The position numbers were made by a program, and so were the translations under genes. From Bradyrhizobium sp. (GTDB lineage: Bacteria; Pseudomonadota; Alphaproteobacteria; Rhizobiales; Xanthobacteraceae), in the NCBI RefSeq assembly GCF_004799405.1, contig NZ_SSMW01000120.1, forward strand, positions 43,484-107,483: DNA of 64,000 nt. Reading direction: 5' to 3'. Position 1 is the stretch's first letter. Each line of letters begins with the position of its first letter. The notes beneath the pieces were generated by a model. The model was not told where the DNA came from. It saw only the letters and a list, made by a program, of their open reading frames with translations, and did not search any database. Below, one piece after another: positions 44,269 through 52,727 of this stretch.

Positions 44269-44869
44269 GTGCAATGGTCGGGTAAAAGTAGCAATTAGCA
44301 AAACTAATCGCCTTCCGAGTATGGATGTCAACCGCTGTCGGCCAGGTATGCCCGAATGGGCGCAAAAAGCGGACGTTCGCCACCACGCCAGATAGAAGCG
44401 CCGTGCAGTCCAAGCTAGGCAGGCGGTCCCTTTGACCGCCTTCGCGAGATCGTTCCGAGAAATAGAAGCCGATTGACCGGTGATGCCGCGGACCCGCGGG
44501 GGCAACCACCCACTAGCGGCAGGCCGGAAACACCCTCAAAGCGCGTTGGCGACGCTAATGAGCTTCTTTGTTGACCTCATCTATTCGGCGGTCGGGGTCT
44601 AACCGCGGTTACCATTTATCATTGGTGTATACGATCCTACCCACTTTAGCGCACCTTGTCAGAGTTCGGATTTTCTTAGAAGTGGCGCTAACAGCTCTGA
44701 TCCCACCCGCGAGGTTGCCCATGCAGCGAGATCATAAAGATGAGAACTGGCGCTGGCGCCGCAATTGCTGTGACCGAATACAACAAGATACCCGACGTCC
44801 TGCCCCGCACCGCAAAATCGAATGCGACTAGCTTAGCGGTCCACTTCAATCCGCACACTGAACCATATT
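44269..44869. other. Region without a confident gene
   Basis: About 600 bases upstream of the SIR2 gene, AT-richer in its right half; should hold the promoter of the SIR2 set. No gene is supported. Confidence 0.4.
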
Positions 44870-45592
44870 TTAAACATGAACGTCCCCGATAGAGAGTTCG
44901 CCTGCAATCTGCCGATTACTCAAGGTGGCATAAGCAATCCAAGTATAGAAAGTCGTTACTCCCAAGAGAGTAAAGCCGCCGTTGAGGGGGCCAATTGCTA
45001 GTTCAGCCAACCAAGCTTCGAATGAAGCTACCACGCGATGTTGACTAGTCTCAAATTGCAACACCATTAACGTCTTTAGAAGCCAAGCAGCCAGCAGTAT
45101 TAAAAAAATCCAACAATAAGTTCGGCGCAGTCGTCGGGATATCGCCTGCGACATACTAACCGAGAAAGCTGGCCGTCGAAGATCCTCACTCAACCTGGTT
45201 TTCCAATCAGCTTCCTCCGCCTCAACATCCACAGAAAACAACGGAGCATAGTAGTTGCGTTCTAACGTCCGAATACGATTTCGATAGACGTCGAAAAACC
45301 TATATCGTCGAGACTCGATCGCGAGTAACAACGCCATAATCGGCATAGCGAAGATCAATACCGCATGGTGAGAGTTAGGTGAGGAAAGCGAAACTGATAG
45401 CATTGCGGCAGCGGCGGTCATAGCCCAATTGCTTGTCCTATCAAGTCGATCACGCCAACTAAGTGCGCGTCCCATTTCGCCTCGATAAAAGTGCACGAAG
45501 AGGTTCACGCACTCTGCTGAGCTCGACGGTGACATCAATCGAACAGTTTGCTTACCGTCGGACCCGAGCTGGAGACTGCCTTCTTTCATCAT
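44870..45592 (-). CDS. DUF2270 membrane protein
   Basis: A 240-residue protein. LFVHFYRGEMGRALSWRDRL, DRTSNWAMTAAAAMLSVSLS, LLLAIESRRYRFFDVYRNRI and RTLERNYYAPLF match the DUF2270 family of predicted integral membrane proteins. Four helices are likely (about 55-70, 78-92, 160-178, 205-222). The function of the family is unknown. It stands alone with about 390 non-coding bases upstream. Confidence 0.8.
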   Translation of the reverse strand: MMKEGSLQLGSDGKQTVRLMSPSSSAECVNLFVHFYRGEMGRALSWRDRLDRTSNWAMTAAAAMLSVSLSSPNSHHAVLIFAMPIMALLLAIESRRYRFFDVYRNRIRTLERNYYAPLFSVDVEAEEADWKTRLSEDLRRPAFSVSMSQAISRRLRRTYCWIFLILLAAWLLKTLMVLQFETSQHRVVASFEAWLAELAIGPLNGGFTLLGVTTFYTWIAYATLSNRQIAGELSIGDVHV

Positions 45593-45982
45593 GACACTTA
45601 CTCTCCACTAAGCCATCAGAGTGGACCGTACGATGAAGGCCCACCGTCTTCAGCCTAGGATGCGATCGAAATCGTAGCGCGCGGAGAAGCCGTCCTTCGT
45701 AAATCGAATCGCGCTGGACGCAATCGACGCTGCGCAGGTAGCGGCCCGCACCGAGAACCAAACGTTAACGTATCCTCGTAAGTCATAGCGCCGCATCCGA
45801 CGTAGTGCGTGGTAAACCTCTCTGAGCGCCGCTTCAAGGGTGAAGACGCAAAAGCCTAAATTTCGGGTATTCTTAACTTCTTCACTCCTTGCGGTCTTGA
45901 TTGGGGATCTGACGATTAGAAAAAGCTGCTAAACTCGACTGGTACCGTGTGCAACTGAGACAACGCAATAGCCGACAAGTCC
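45593..45982. other. Region without a confident gene
   Basis: Separates the DUF2270 gene from the transporter genes. Short frames only; no clear terminator or repeat. Confidence 0.4.
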
Positions 45983-46861
45983 TTAGTGAACTTCCTGCTT
46001 GAGTGCTGTGAGGAGGCTCGCCTGCAGCTCGACGAACTTAGCGCTGGTAAGGAACTCCTGGCCTCGCGGTTTGGACTCGTCGACCGACACAGCGAGTTTG
46101 ACCTTGCCCGGACGGCTCGACATTAGGAGGATACGATCTGAAACGAAGATCGCTTCTGCCACGTCATGCGTGATAAAGATGATCGTCGGCTGATACTCAA
46201 CCCACAATTGCAACACCAGCTCTTGCATCATCAGGCGAGTCTGTGAGTCCAAGGCACCGAATGGTTCGTCCATCAATAGCACCTCAGGCTCCGATATGAG
46301 CGCCCGGGCGATCTGAACGCGTTGCTGCATGCCTCCAGAGAGCTGGTAAGGATAGTGTTTCTCGAAGCCCTTGAGCTTGACTGCATCTAGCAAGTGCTCC
46401 GCGCGGTTGTAGTAGGTGTCGGGGCTAACACCTCGGCACTTGACGCCGAGGACCACGTTCTCGAAAACCGTTAGCCACGGAAAGAGTGACGCCTGCTGGA
46501 ATACGACGGCCCGGTCGGGCCCCGGTGCGAGGATGGGCTTGCCGTCGAGCAAAACTTCACCCTGGCTGGGGAGCTCAAATCCAGCAATCATATTCATTGC
46601 CGTGGATTTGCCGCAGCCCGTGGGACCAAGAATGCTGACGATCTCAGCCTTCTTGATTGCAATGTTCAGCGATTTGACTGCGAGCGTTGCGTCTCCAGAG
46701 GATCCAGATTTTAAATAGTTCTTTGAGACGTCTTTAAGGACCACCTTGTCTTCGGCTCGCCCGACATTCGATCGAGATTGTACGTGCGCTAGATACGGAG
46801 CGGATTTGCGATACATAATTTTGGCGATCTTTGGCAATGAAGAGCTCACCGGCCCTTCCAA
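45983..46861 (-). CDS. ABC transporter ATP-binding protein, nitrate/sulfonate/taurine type
   Basis: A 292-residue ATPase with Walker [19 protein letters not shown]-loop [14 protein letters not shown], signature [15 protein letters not shown], Walker [16 protein letters not shown] and switch His in [16 protein letters not shown] is typical of the TauB/SsuB/NrtD group. The N-terminus is about 40 residues longer than usual; the first ATG overlaps the permease gene by 16 bases, and an ATG at residue 16 is another option. Last gene of a receptor-permease-ATPase set. Confidence 0.92.
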   Translation of the reverse strand: MEGPVSSSLPKIAKIMYRKSAPYLAHVQSRSNVGRAEDKVVLKDVSKNYLKSGSSGDATLAVKSLNIAIKKAEIVSILGPTGCGKSTAMNMIAGFELPSQGEVLLDGKPILAPGPDRAVVFQQASLFPWLTVFENVVLGVKCRGVSPDTYYNRAEHLLDAVKLKGFEKHYPYQLSGGMQQRVQIARALISEPEVLLMDEPFGALDSQTRLMMQELVLQLWVEYQPTIIFITHDVAEAIFVSDRILLMSSRPGKVKLAVSVDESKPRGQEFLTSAKFVELQASLLTALKQEVH

Positions 46862-47622
46862 TGAACGATACTCGACTCAGCAGCACTGAGGACCATGTTT
46901 AGTGCAAGCCCGATGAACCCGATCAACGCGATTCCGATAAAAACGACAGGTATTTGGAAAACCTGCGCTGCGTCGGAAATCATGAAGCCGAGCCCCTTCT
47001 GCGCGCCGACTAACTCAGCAGCCACGACGACCGCCCAGCTCAATGCCATCGCAACTTTCAGTCCAGTGAAGATGTGGGGCAATGCGGCGGGGAAGACCAC
47101 CTTTCGAAAAATTTGTCCTGGTGTTAGGCCAAGGGTCTTCGCAGCGCGAATGTACGCGATGGGCACATGCGCAGCACCAGCATGTGCGTTGACGTGGGCA
47201 TAGTTGAATGAAGTGATGAAGATAAGTACGATCTTTCCAACTTCACCAAGTCCGAAGTACAACACGACCATAGGAATGAATGCGATGGGTGGGATTGGCC
47301 GAATGAATGCCATGACTGGTGACATGGCGGCGTCCGCCAGGCGATTGTAACCTGTCACTAACCCCGTAGGGATCCCGACGGCAACACCCAGCAAGAAGCC
47401 GCACAGTGCGCGGAACAGACTTATGCCGATGTGTTCCCACAGCGGCGTACGCTGGTAACCATTTGTCAACAGGCGCATAAAGGACCAAAACAAAGCTTGA
47501 GGTGAAGGGAGATAAGTCGGGCCAACCAGCCCCCCGTTTGTTACAACAAACCAAACCACGAAAATCGCAACGATCGTAGCCGAGGAGATCAAGATCGGAG
47601 GAATACGCTTCATCTGCTTCAC
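46846..47622 (-). CDS. ABC transporter permease, TauC/SsuC type
   Basis: A 258-residue inner-membrane protein with six helices. The EAA loop reads [20 protein letters not shown], and [13 protein letters not shown] and [20 protein letters not shown] are typical of sulfonate/taurine/nitrate permeases. It partners the receptor 16 bases upstream and the ATPase it overlaps. Confidence 0.93.
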   Translation of the reverse strand: MKQMKRIPPILISSATIVAIFVVWFVVTNGGLVGPTYLPSPQALFWSFMRLLTNGYQRTPLWEHIGISLFRALCGFLLGVAVGIPTGLVTGYNRLADAAMSPVMAFIRPIPPIAFIPMVVLYFGLGEVGKIVLIFITSFNYAHVNAHAGAAHVPIAYIRAAKTLGLTPGQIFRKVVFPAALPHIFTGLKVAMALSWAVVVAAELVGAQKGLGFMISDAAQVFQIPVVFIGIALIGFIGLALNMVLSAAESSIVHWKGR

Positions 47623-47638
47623 CTTTACTTCTCAACTA

Positions 47639-48673
47639 TCACTCGGCGTTCCGGTGCTTGCTGAGAAATTCGCGCAGCGGCGCAGGGTCAATGGCGGCAG
47701 TCACAGTCTCCGGTTTAAGGGGAGTTGGAATCGTGCCGAGTTCATACAGCATCTGACTTGCGAGTAACGCTTGCGCCGCCAGTCCGCCGTTCGGGGCTAC
47801 GAGCGACCAGGGCGATTGTGGATCCAGCTGCTGCTCAAACGTAGGGAGCCTGCTGCAGCAATGTTTCTCATAGAACTCTTTCGCGACTGCGGGTGAAAGT
47901 TGCAGCTGACGCTGCAATGCGTCGATCGCCAATTGAGGGTTTTTCGCGATCATTTCGCGAGCCTCGGCCTGAACGGCTAACAGCTTCTGCGGCACGCTGG
48001 GGTACTTCGCGATGTACTCGGGCCTCAAACCATTAATACTCGGGCAGACGCCGCCGTACTCGGAATCCCAAGACACGACCTTGACGCCTGCTGGAAGGTT
48101 CATCGTCCACGGAGCCCAACCGACAGCGGCGTCGATCGCACCGCTCGCGAATGCACTGGCAAATAGCGGCGGAGCAATGTTCACCACGCTCAATTTGTCG
48201 TAGTCAACGCTTGCTTTTTTGGCCATTAGTTTCAGCGACACCTGCGAGCATGTGCCAGCTGTTGCCGCAATCTTCTTTGCCTTAGCAAGGTCCTTAAAGT
48301 TAGAGATGCCGCTACCTTCGGTCGCGATCAGGCCTTCGCCCTGCGCGTTGTCGACTTCCCAAGAAATAATCTTGAGAGGGATGTCTTGGCCGAGCGCGAA
48401 TACAAACGCTAACCCCGTGACAATTTGATCGATGCTACCGCTCTTGAGGGCCGCGAGTAGAGGCGCTCCACTCGTGAACCAACGAATATTTGGCTCTAAG
48501 CCGTGCTTCTGGTACAGGCCAAGGTCGGCCGCGACGTACGTCATGAAGTAGCCGGCGCTCGGACCGCCAATATTGATGGGAATAAGCTCTTTCGAGGTCG
48601 TGTCCTGGGCTGTCGCTGCGCCATTTGAGAGCAAGAGGCCCAGTGCGAGCCCAAGAAGTTGTTGGAATCTCAT
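47639..48673 (-). CDS. NitT/TauT-family periplasmic substrate-binding protein
   Basis: A 344-residue exported receptor with signal peptide (LLGLALGLLLSNGAATAQ). INIGGPSAGYFMTYVAADLG, GLEPNIRWFTSGAPLLAALK and SGSIDQIVTGLAF are hallmarks of the NMT1/SsuA-like fold that binds taurine, alkanesulfonates, nitrate or pyrimidines. AGGAGGCGAC precedes the ATG. Its closeness to the arylsulfatase and the BMC operon on the same strand suggests a sulfur-bearing or related substrate, by inference only. Confidence 0.88.
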   Translation of the reverse strand: MRFQQLLGLALGLLLSNGAATAQDTTSKELIPINIGGPSAGYFMTYVAADLGLYQKHGLEPNIRWFTSGAPLLAALKSGSIDQIVTGLAFVFALGQDIPLKIISWEVDNAQGEGLIATEGSGISNFKDLAKAKKIAATAGTCSQVSLKLMAKKASVDYDKLSVVNIAPPLFASAFASGAIDAAVGWAPWTMNLPAGVKVVSWDSEYGGVCPSINGLRPEYIAKYPSVPQKLLAVQAEAREMIAKNPQLAIDALQRQLQLSPAVAKEFYEKHCCSRLPTFEQQLDPQSPWSLVAPNGGLAAQALLASQMLYELGTIPTPLKPETVTAAIDPAPLREFLSKHRNAE

Positions 48674-48950
48674 GTCGCCTCCTGGCGGTTTCTAACTAGC
48701 ATCACTCCCTTTTTTCTTTTGAGATTACCCGTGGTGATCTGCATCCACAATTGCATATTTCATCCAGAATCGTTGCATCCCGCGCAACATGCGGTCGACC
48801 TTCATCACTTTCATCTGCCCACGTCGGCTCTGGGGTAAATAACATTAGGAAGCGTGCTCGAACAGTGATGTGTCGTTCGATCCAAAGTTCCTAGCGAATC
48901 CAATCTCCAAGGAACGGATGTCGGGCTTCGTTCCCAGACGAAAAGTCGAG

Positions 48951-51221
48951 TCACTCTCGACTTAATTCCGCACGCCCAACAGCATCACCGTCCAGCTGCT
49001 GGTCGTTATCTAAAGTCACGACAACTTTTGACAGCTTACCTGTGAACGCAAATGGCGCGACGTAGTCTCCGACTGGAGTTCCACGATCGCACCCGATATC
49101 GCAACCAGCCCAGGAGATGAGCGACTTGAAGTACCTCTGGGTGTAGACGGAGCCCGCTACCTGGCCCTCGATCAACAGCGTGTAGCGACTCGCTAAGGCA
49201 TCACCGGCTGGAGCTCGCTTGAGCCGGTCCACACGCAGGCCCAGCGTGCGGGCTGAGCGAGGAATACGGCGATCGGATACAGCGATTTCGTGCACTCCGC
49301 CGAGATTGAGGTCGTGTACTAGGTAGCCGTCACGGACGAACAACACATATCCGGTCGTCGCGTCGCCGTGAGCGATGAGGACACCGCTGTCGTCACCCGA
49401 TAACTCTACGCTGGCTTCGATGGTGTAGCTTCGGCTACGCACATCCGGTGCGAGGTCGGTTGGCACATGACCCACACCTTTGTGAAACACGAACTGACGC
49501 CTATCGCCTAAGATCCGCGCCGCATTCTCGGCGAAACGAGGGCCAAATCGATCGTCCAGCGGCAATACCTTGTGTTTCTTCGCCTCCCGCCACCACATTC
49601 GCTTCAACGTCTCAAGGCGCCCCGGTTCGTCCATCCCGAGGTCACGTGTTTCAGAAAAGTCTCGATCGAGGTGATAGAGCTCCCACTGATCCTCGTCGAA
49701 GGACGCTCCGGGAGCGTGATAGGCCACAGCCTTCCAACCATCATGCCAGATGCCTCGATGTCCGAACATCTCGAAATATTGGGCGGAAGCTTTGCTCGGC
49801 GCTAGGGTGTCGTTGAAGCTTCGGGCGAAGCTTACACCTTCGATAGGCATCTGCGGAATGCCGCTTACCTGCTCCGGCATCTGAGCGCCAATTACTTCCA
49901 GCAGCGTCGGCAACAAGTCACACGCGTGAGCGAATTGATGGCGGATCTCACCCCGCGCGGGAATGCTATTGGGCCACGAGATCACGAGAGGATCCCGGAT
50001 TCCGCCTCCGTGGGTATTCTGTTTGTAGCGCTTGAGCGGAGTGTTAGAAGCCATAGCCCAGCCGTGCGGGACGTTGGCATGACTTCCCGGCCCACCGATG
50101 GTGTTGAATCGCTCCAATTTTACTTTAAAGGATTCTTCTTGAAAGTTGTAGCTGCCGAGCGTGTTCACAGCGCCGAGCGGTCCCCCCTCCTGACTGGCTC
50201 CGTTATCAGAAAGCACAAGGATCATCGTGTTTTCGCGCGCGCCTGTGCGTTCGAGGAATTCGACTAGACGTGCAATTTGCTGATCCGCATGATCCAGCAT
50301 AGCTGCATAGGCGGACTGCAGCCGTATAAAAAGTCGCCGCTCCTCCGCCGTGTGCTCGTCCCATGCGAGCACTCCAGCGTTACGAGGCGGAAGTCGCGTT
50401 TCCTGCGGTACCAGCCCCATGTCTTTCTGGCTCGCCAGACGCACTTCGCGTTCGACATCCCATCCTGTCGCGAAAACCTCCTCATAGCTGTCGATAAGGC
50501 TTCGAGGCGCCTGATGGGGTGCGTGGCATGCGCCGAAAGCCAGCCATGTGAACCAAGGGAGGTCTGGTCGCTGCGCGACGTGATCGGCAACGAATTGAAT
50601 CGCGTGATCGACCAGGTCCGCCGTCAAGTGATAGCCCGTCTCGAAGGTACCCGGAGTATCAACGCGCGAGTTGTCCTGGACTAACTCGGGCGTGTAATGA
50701 TCGGTTTCGGCATTCATAAAGCCGTAGAACCTATCGAACCCGCGCCCAAGGGGCCAACCATCAAAGGGACCGGTTGATCCCGCTTCGCTCATCGGCGTTA
50801 CGTGCCACTTTCCGCAGAAGTAATTGCGGTAGCCGGTGCCGCGCAGAATTTCGGCCAGTGTGCCGGCTTCACGCGCGATTTTGCCGCGATAGCCTGGGTA
50901 ACCGCTATCAAAATTCGCCAAACACCCCATCCCCACCGAGTGATGGTTTCGACCGGTGAGTAGTGCAGCACGTGTCGTCGAGCACATCGCAGTGGTGTGG
51001 AATCCCGAGTAGCGAATGCCTTCCGCCGCAATCCGATCGATTGCGGGTGTCCGTATAGGAGAGCCGTAACAACCGAAGTCAGAGAAACCGACATCGTCGA
51101 ACAAAATGAGCAGGATGTTGGGCGAGCCTACCGGCCCCTTCAGGGACTGCGGCCACCATGGCGTCGATTCAGCCACCGTGCGACCAACTTTCCCATGTTC
51201 ATTCCGCATACCGGTCTCCAT
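48951..51221 (-). CDS. Arylsulfatase (AtsA-like, large form)
   Basis: About 756 residues. Metal-binding NILLILFDDVGFSDFGCYGS, the modification site MCSTTRAALLTGRNHHSVGM, GKWHVTP, LVLSDNGASQEG and NTHGGGIRDPLVISWP are those of AtsA-type arylsulfatases. The motif is C-S-T-T-R where most have C-x-P-S/T-R. The last about 150 residues form a LamG-like beta domain (GDATTGYVLFVRDGYLVHDL). No signal peptide, so it acts in the cytoplasm on an imported ester. ATG 51221 or 51209 (better ribosome site spacing for the latter) are both likely starts. It lies 210 bases after folB and 280 before the transporter. Confidence 0.88.
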   Translation of the reverse strand: METGMRNEHGKVGRTVAESTPWWPQSLKGPVGSPNILLILFDDVGFSDFGCYGSPIRTPAIDRIAAEGIRYSGFHTTAMCSTTRAALLTGRNHHSVGMGCLANFDSGYPGYRGKIAREAGTLAEILRGTGYRNYFCGKWHVTPMSEAGSTGPFDGWPLGRGFDRFYGFMNAETDHYTPELVQDNSRVDTPGTFETGYHLTADLVDHAIQFVADHVAQRPDLPWFTWLAFGACHAPHQAPRSLIDSYEEVFATGWDVEREVRLASQKDMGLVPQETRLPPRNAGVLAWDEHTAEERRLFIRLQSAYAAMLDHADQQIARLVEFLERTGARENTMILVLSDNGASQEGGPLGAVNTLGSYNFQEESFKVKLERFNTIGGPGSHANVPHGWAMASNTPLKRYKQNTHGGGIRDPLVISWPNSIPARGEIRHQFAHACDLLPTLLEVIGAQMPEQVSGIPQMPIEGVSFARSFNDTLAPSKASAQYFEMFGHRGIWHDGWKAVAYHAPGASFDEDQWELYHLDRDFSETRDLGMDEPGRLETLKRMWWREAKKHKVLPLDDRFGPRFAENAARILGDRRQFVFHKGVGHVPTDLAPDVRSRSYTIEASVELSGDDSGVLIAHGDATTGYVLFVRDGYLVHDLNLGGVHEIAVSDRRIPRSARTLGLRVDRLKRAPAGDALASRYTLLIEGQVAGSVYTQRYFKSLISWAGCDIGCDRGTPVGDYVAPFAFTGKLSKVVVTLDNDQQLDGDAVGRAELSRE

Positions 51222-51430
51222 CCAGCACCTCTTGCTTGTGCTGTCGCAATCCCTTTTTATCACCGAGCGGATTATCTACGAACCTGTCTTCGTGGTTGGT
51301 TCGGTAGCGCGTTATACCCAACCACATGAGTGACTTTCTTGCGCTGTAGGGTGGATTGCTCACGCGACCCGAGACGTAGATTCAGCCAGTTGCCTAGATT
51401 GATAATTTTATGTGCTATCTCGCTGCACCA

Positions 51431-51889
51431 TTACGTCGAGACAGCTAGCTTATCCTGCGCGACTGCGTTGAATTCGGACAAAGGCCTCCTGCCGAAAAAG
51501 CGCGGGTTTAGCCTCGTGATCGCTACGGCAGCGCACTTCGCGTCGGGGATTACACCGATCTTCCTAATGTGCACCTTCACCCACGAGGCACCGAAAGAAT
51601 CGATCACGACATTCGAAATTTGTTCGGCGAGGCCCTCAATCAGATGAAAATGCCGGCTGACCGCCAGCCTTTTCAGCGCGTCGGCGACTGCGGCGTAGTC
51701 GATAGTGTCTTGAACCTGATCGCTTCGGAAGCAGACCTGGGTTGCCAATCCCATCTCGATATTCAAAGTGATGACTTGCTTTTGGATCTTCTCGTGCGGA
51801 TAGACACCAATGCAAGCAGGGATCCGCAGGTCCTCAATGATTACGCGGTCGCCCCCCAGCGTCTCCGCGGGGCTGTAGTATGTGTTCAT
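51431..51889 (-). CDS. folB: Dihydroneopterin aldolase-like protein (FolB family) in BMC operon
   Basis: A 152-residue T-fold protein. VIIEDLRIPACIGVYPHEK, ITLNIEMGL, TIDYAAVADAL (Tyr 65), FHLIEGLAEQI (Glu 85) and VKVHIRKIGVI (Lys 110) line up with the substrate and catalytic residues of FolB. That enzyme splits 7,8-dihydroneopterin to 6-hydroxymethyl-dihydropterin and glycolaldehyde. About 25 residues extend beyond FolB at the C-terminus. It begins 1 base after the preceding small BMC-associated gene and is the last clear gene of the operon. It may serve folate synthesis or produce an aldehyde for the compartment. Confidence 0.85.
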   Translation of the reverse strand: MNTYYSPAETLGGDRVIIEDLRIPACIGVYPHEKIQKQVITLNIEMGLATQVCFRSDQVQDTIDYAAVADALKRLAVSRHFHLIEGLAEQISNVVIDSFGASWVKVHIRKIGVIPDAKCAAVAITRLNPRFFGRRPLSEFNAVAQDKLAVST

Positions 51890-51890
51890 T

Positions 51891-52283
51891 TCAGCTCCGA
51901 TTGGCGGCGAGTCCGGCGAATACTCGGCGAATGATCGTTGGCAGTAGCGCTGCTTTACGCTCTACCAGATTTAGCTCTTCGAGCACCTGAGTAACAGCTT
52001 CTACGACACGTCGGTTCGTGTCTTCTGGCCAAGTTTGCTGATCGGCAGCGGGCGCCAGAGCGTTGTTGGGGCGTTGCGCAGGAGAATTGGCAACCGGAGC
52101 CTGCTTGGCAGCTCCAGCGTTCTCCAAACGGATGGAAAACTTCAGCGCTAATTCTCGTGCCTCGTCGGTCACCGTACAGTTCTGCGGTATCGTCATATGA
52201 CTTTCGCTCCGCGAGGCGGCGGATCGCACGTCATCACTGGTGACAAACTGCCGCGGCAAACTCCTGGCAACCCGACTCGACAT
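51891..52283 (-). CDS. Small BMC-associated protein with EutQ-N-like motif (copy 2)
   Basis: A 130-residue protein. RQFVTSDDVRSAASRSESHM...TVTDEARELALKFSIRLE parallels the upstream neighbour's RFLTAREVEDIAAAGAVEIV...VITDAARETAQDLGLRIK, and both resemble the N-terminal domain of EutQ/EutT-like proteins (short strand, then TPxAREhA helix). A Pro/Ala/Gln-rich linker follows, then a C-terminal helix (NRRVVEAVTQVLEELNL). No enzyme domain is present. Likely a scaffold or shell-binding protein; function inferred from context. Gap to neighbours: 3 bases and 1 base. Confidence 0.65.
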   Translation of the reverse strand: MSSRVARSLPRQFVTSDDVRSAASRSESHMTIPQNCTVTDEARELALKFSIRLENAGAAKQAPVANSPAQRPNNALAPAADQQTWPEDTNRRVVEAVTQVLEELNLVERKAALLPTIIRRVFAGLAANRS

Positions 52284-52286
52284 TTC

Positions 52287-52712
52287 TTAGTCTCCTTGTG
52301 CCAATGCCGCCAGCCTTGGTCGGTTAGAGCGCACCGCCTGAACGAGGGCCTGCAGTAAAGGATCCACTGAGATCGCACCACGGGATCCCGACGTGCCCGG
52401 CCTGCCCCCCGCCAATCTCGCGGATACGACATGTCCCATCGATGCCGGCGTTGCGCCGATCTCGACACGCTGCGGCGCTTCTGGTGGCGAGTTGCGTTCC
52501 GACGGTTTTCTTTCTTGCTCCGCTTGACGTTGCGGTTGCTTGATACGCAAGCCAAGATCTTGCGCTGTTTCGCGCGCCGCATCCGTGATGACCAGGCCAT
52601 CGACCTGCACGATTTCGACCGCGCCGGCGGCGGCAATATCCTCCACTTCCCGTGCAGTTAGGAAGCGCTTCGTCACATGCGCTCGCTCCTGGGAAGGACG
52701 AAAATACGTCAT
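52287..52712 (-). CDS. Small BMC-associated protein with EutQ-N-like motif (copy 1)
   Basis: A 141-residue protein, paralogous to its downstream neighbour in the first 45 residues (TKRFLTAREVEDIAAAGAVE, VITDAARETAQDLGLRIK). The middle is low-complexity (Gln, Glu, Pro) and the end has an amphipathic helix (VDPLLQALVQAVRSNRP) like BMC encapsulation peptides. The ATG at 52712 is chosen; a GTG four codons earlier is possible. No catalytic motif is seen. It starts 15 bases after the aldehyde dehydrogenase stop. Confidence 0.65.
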   Translation of the reverse strand: MTYFRPSQERAHVTKRFLTAREVEDIAAAGAVEIVQVDGLVITDAARETAQDLGLRIKQPQRQAEQERKPSERNSPPEAPQRVEIGATPASMGHVVSARLAGGRPGTSGSRGAISVDPLLQALVQAVRSNRPRLAALAQGD

Positions 52713-52727
52713 TTTTGCTTTCACTCT

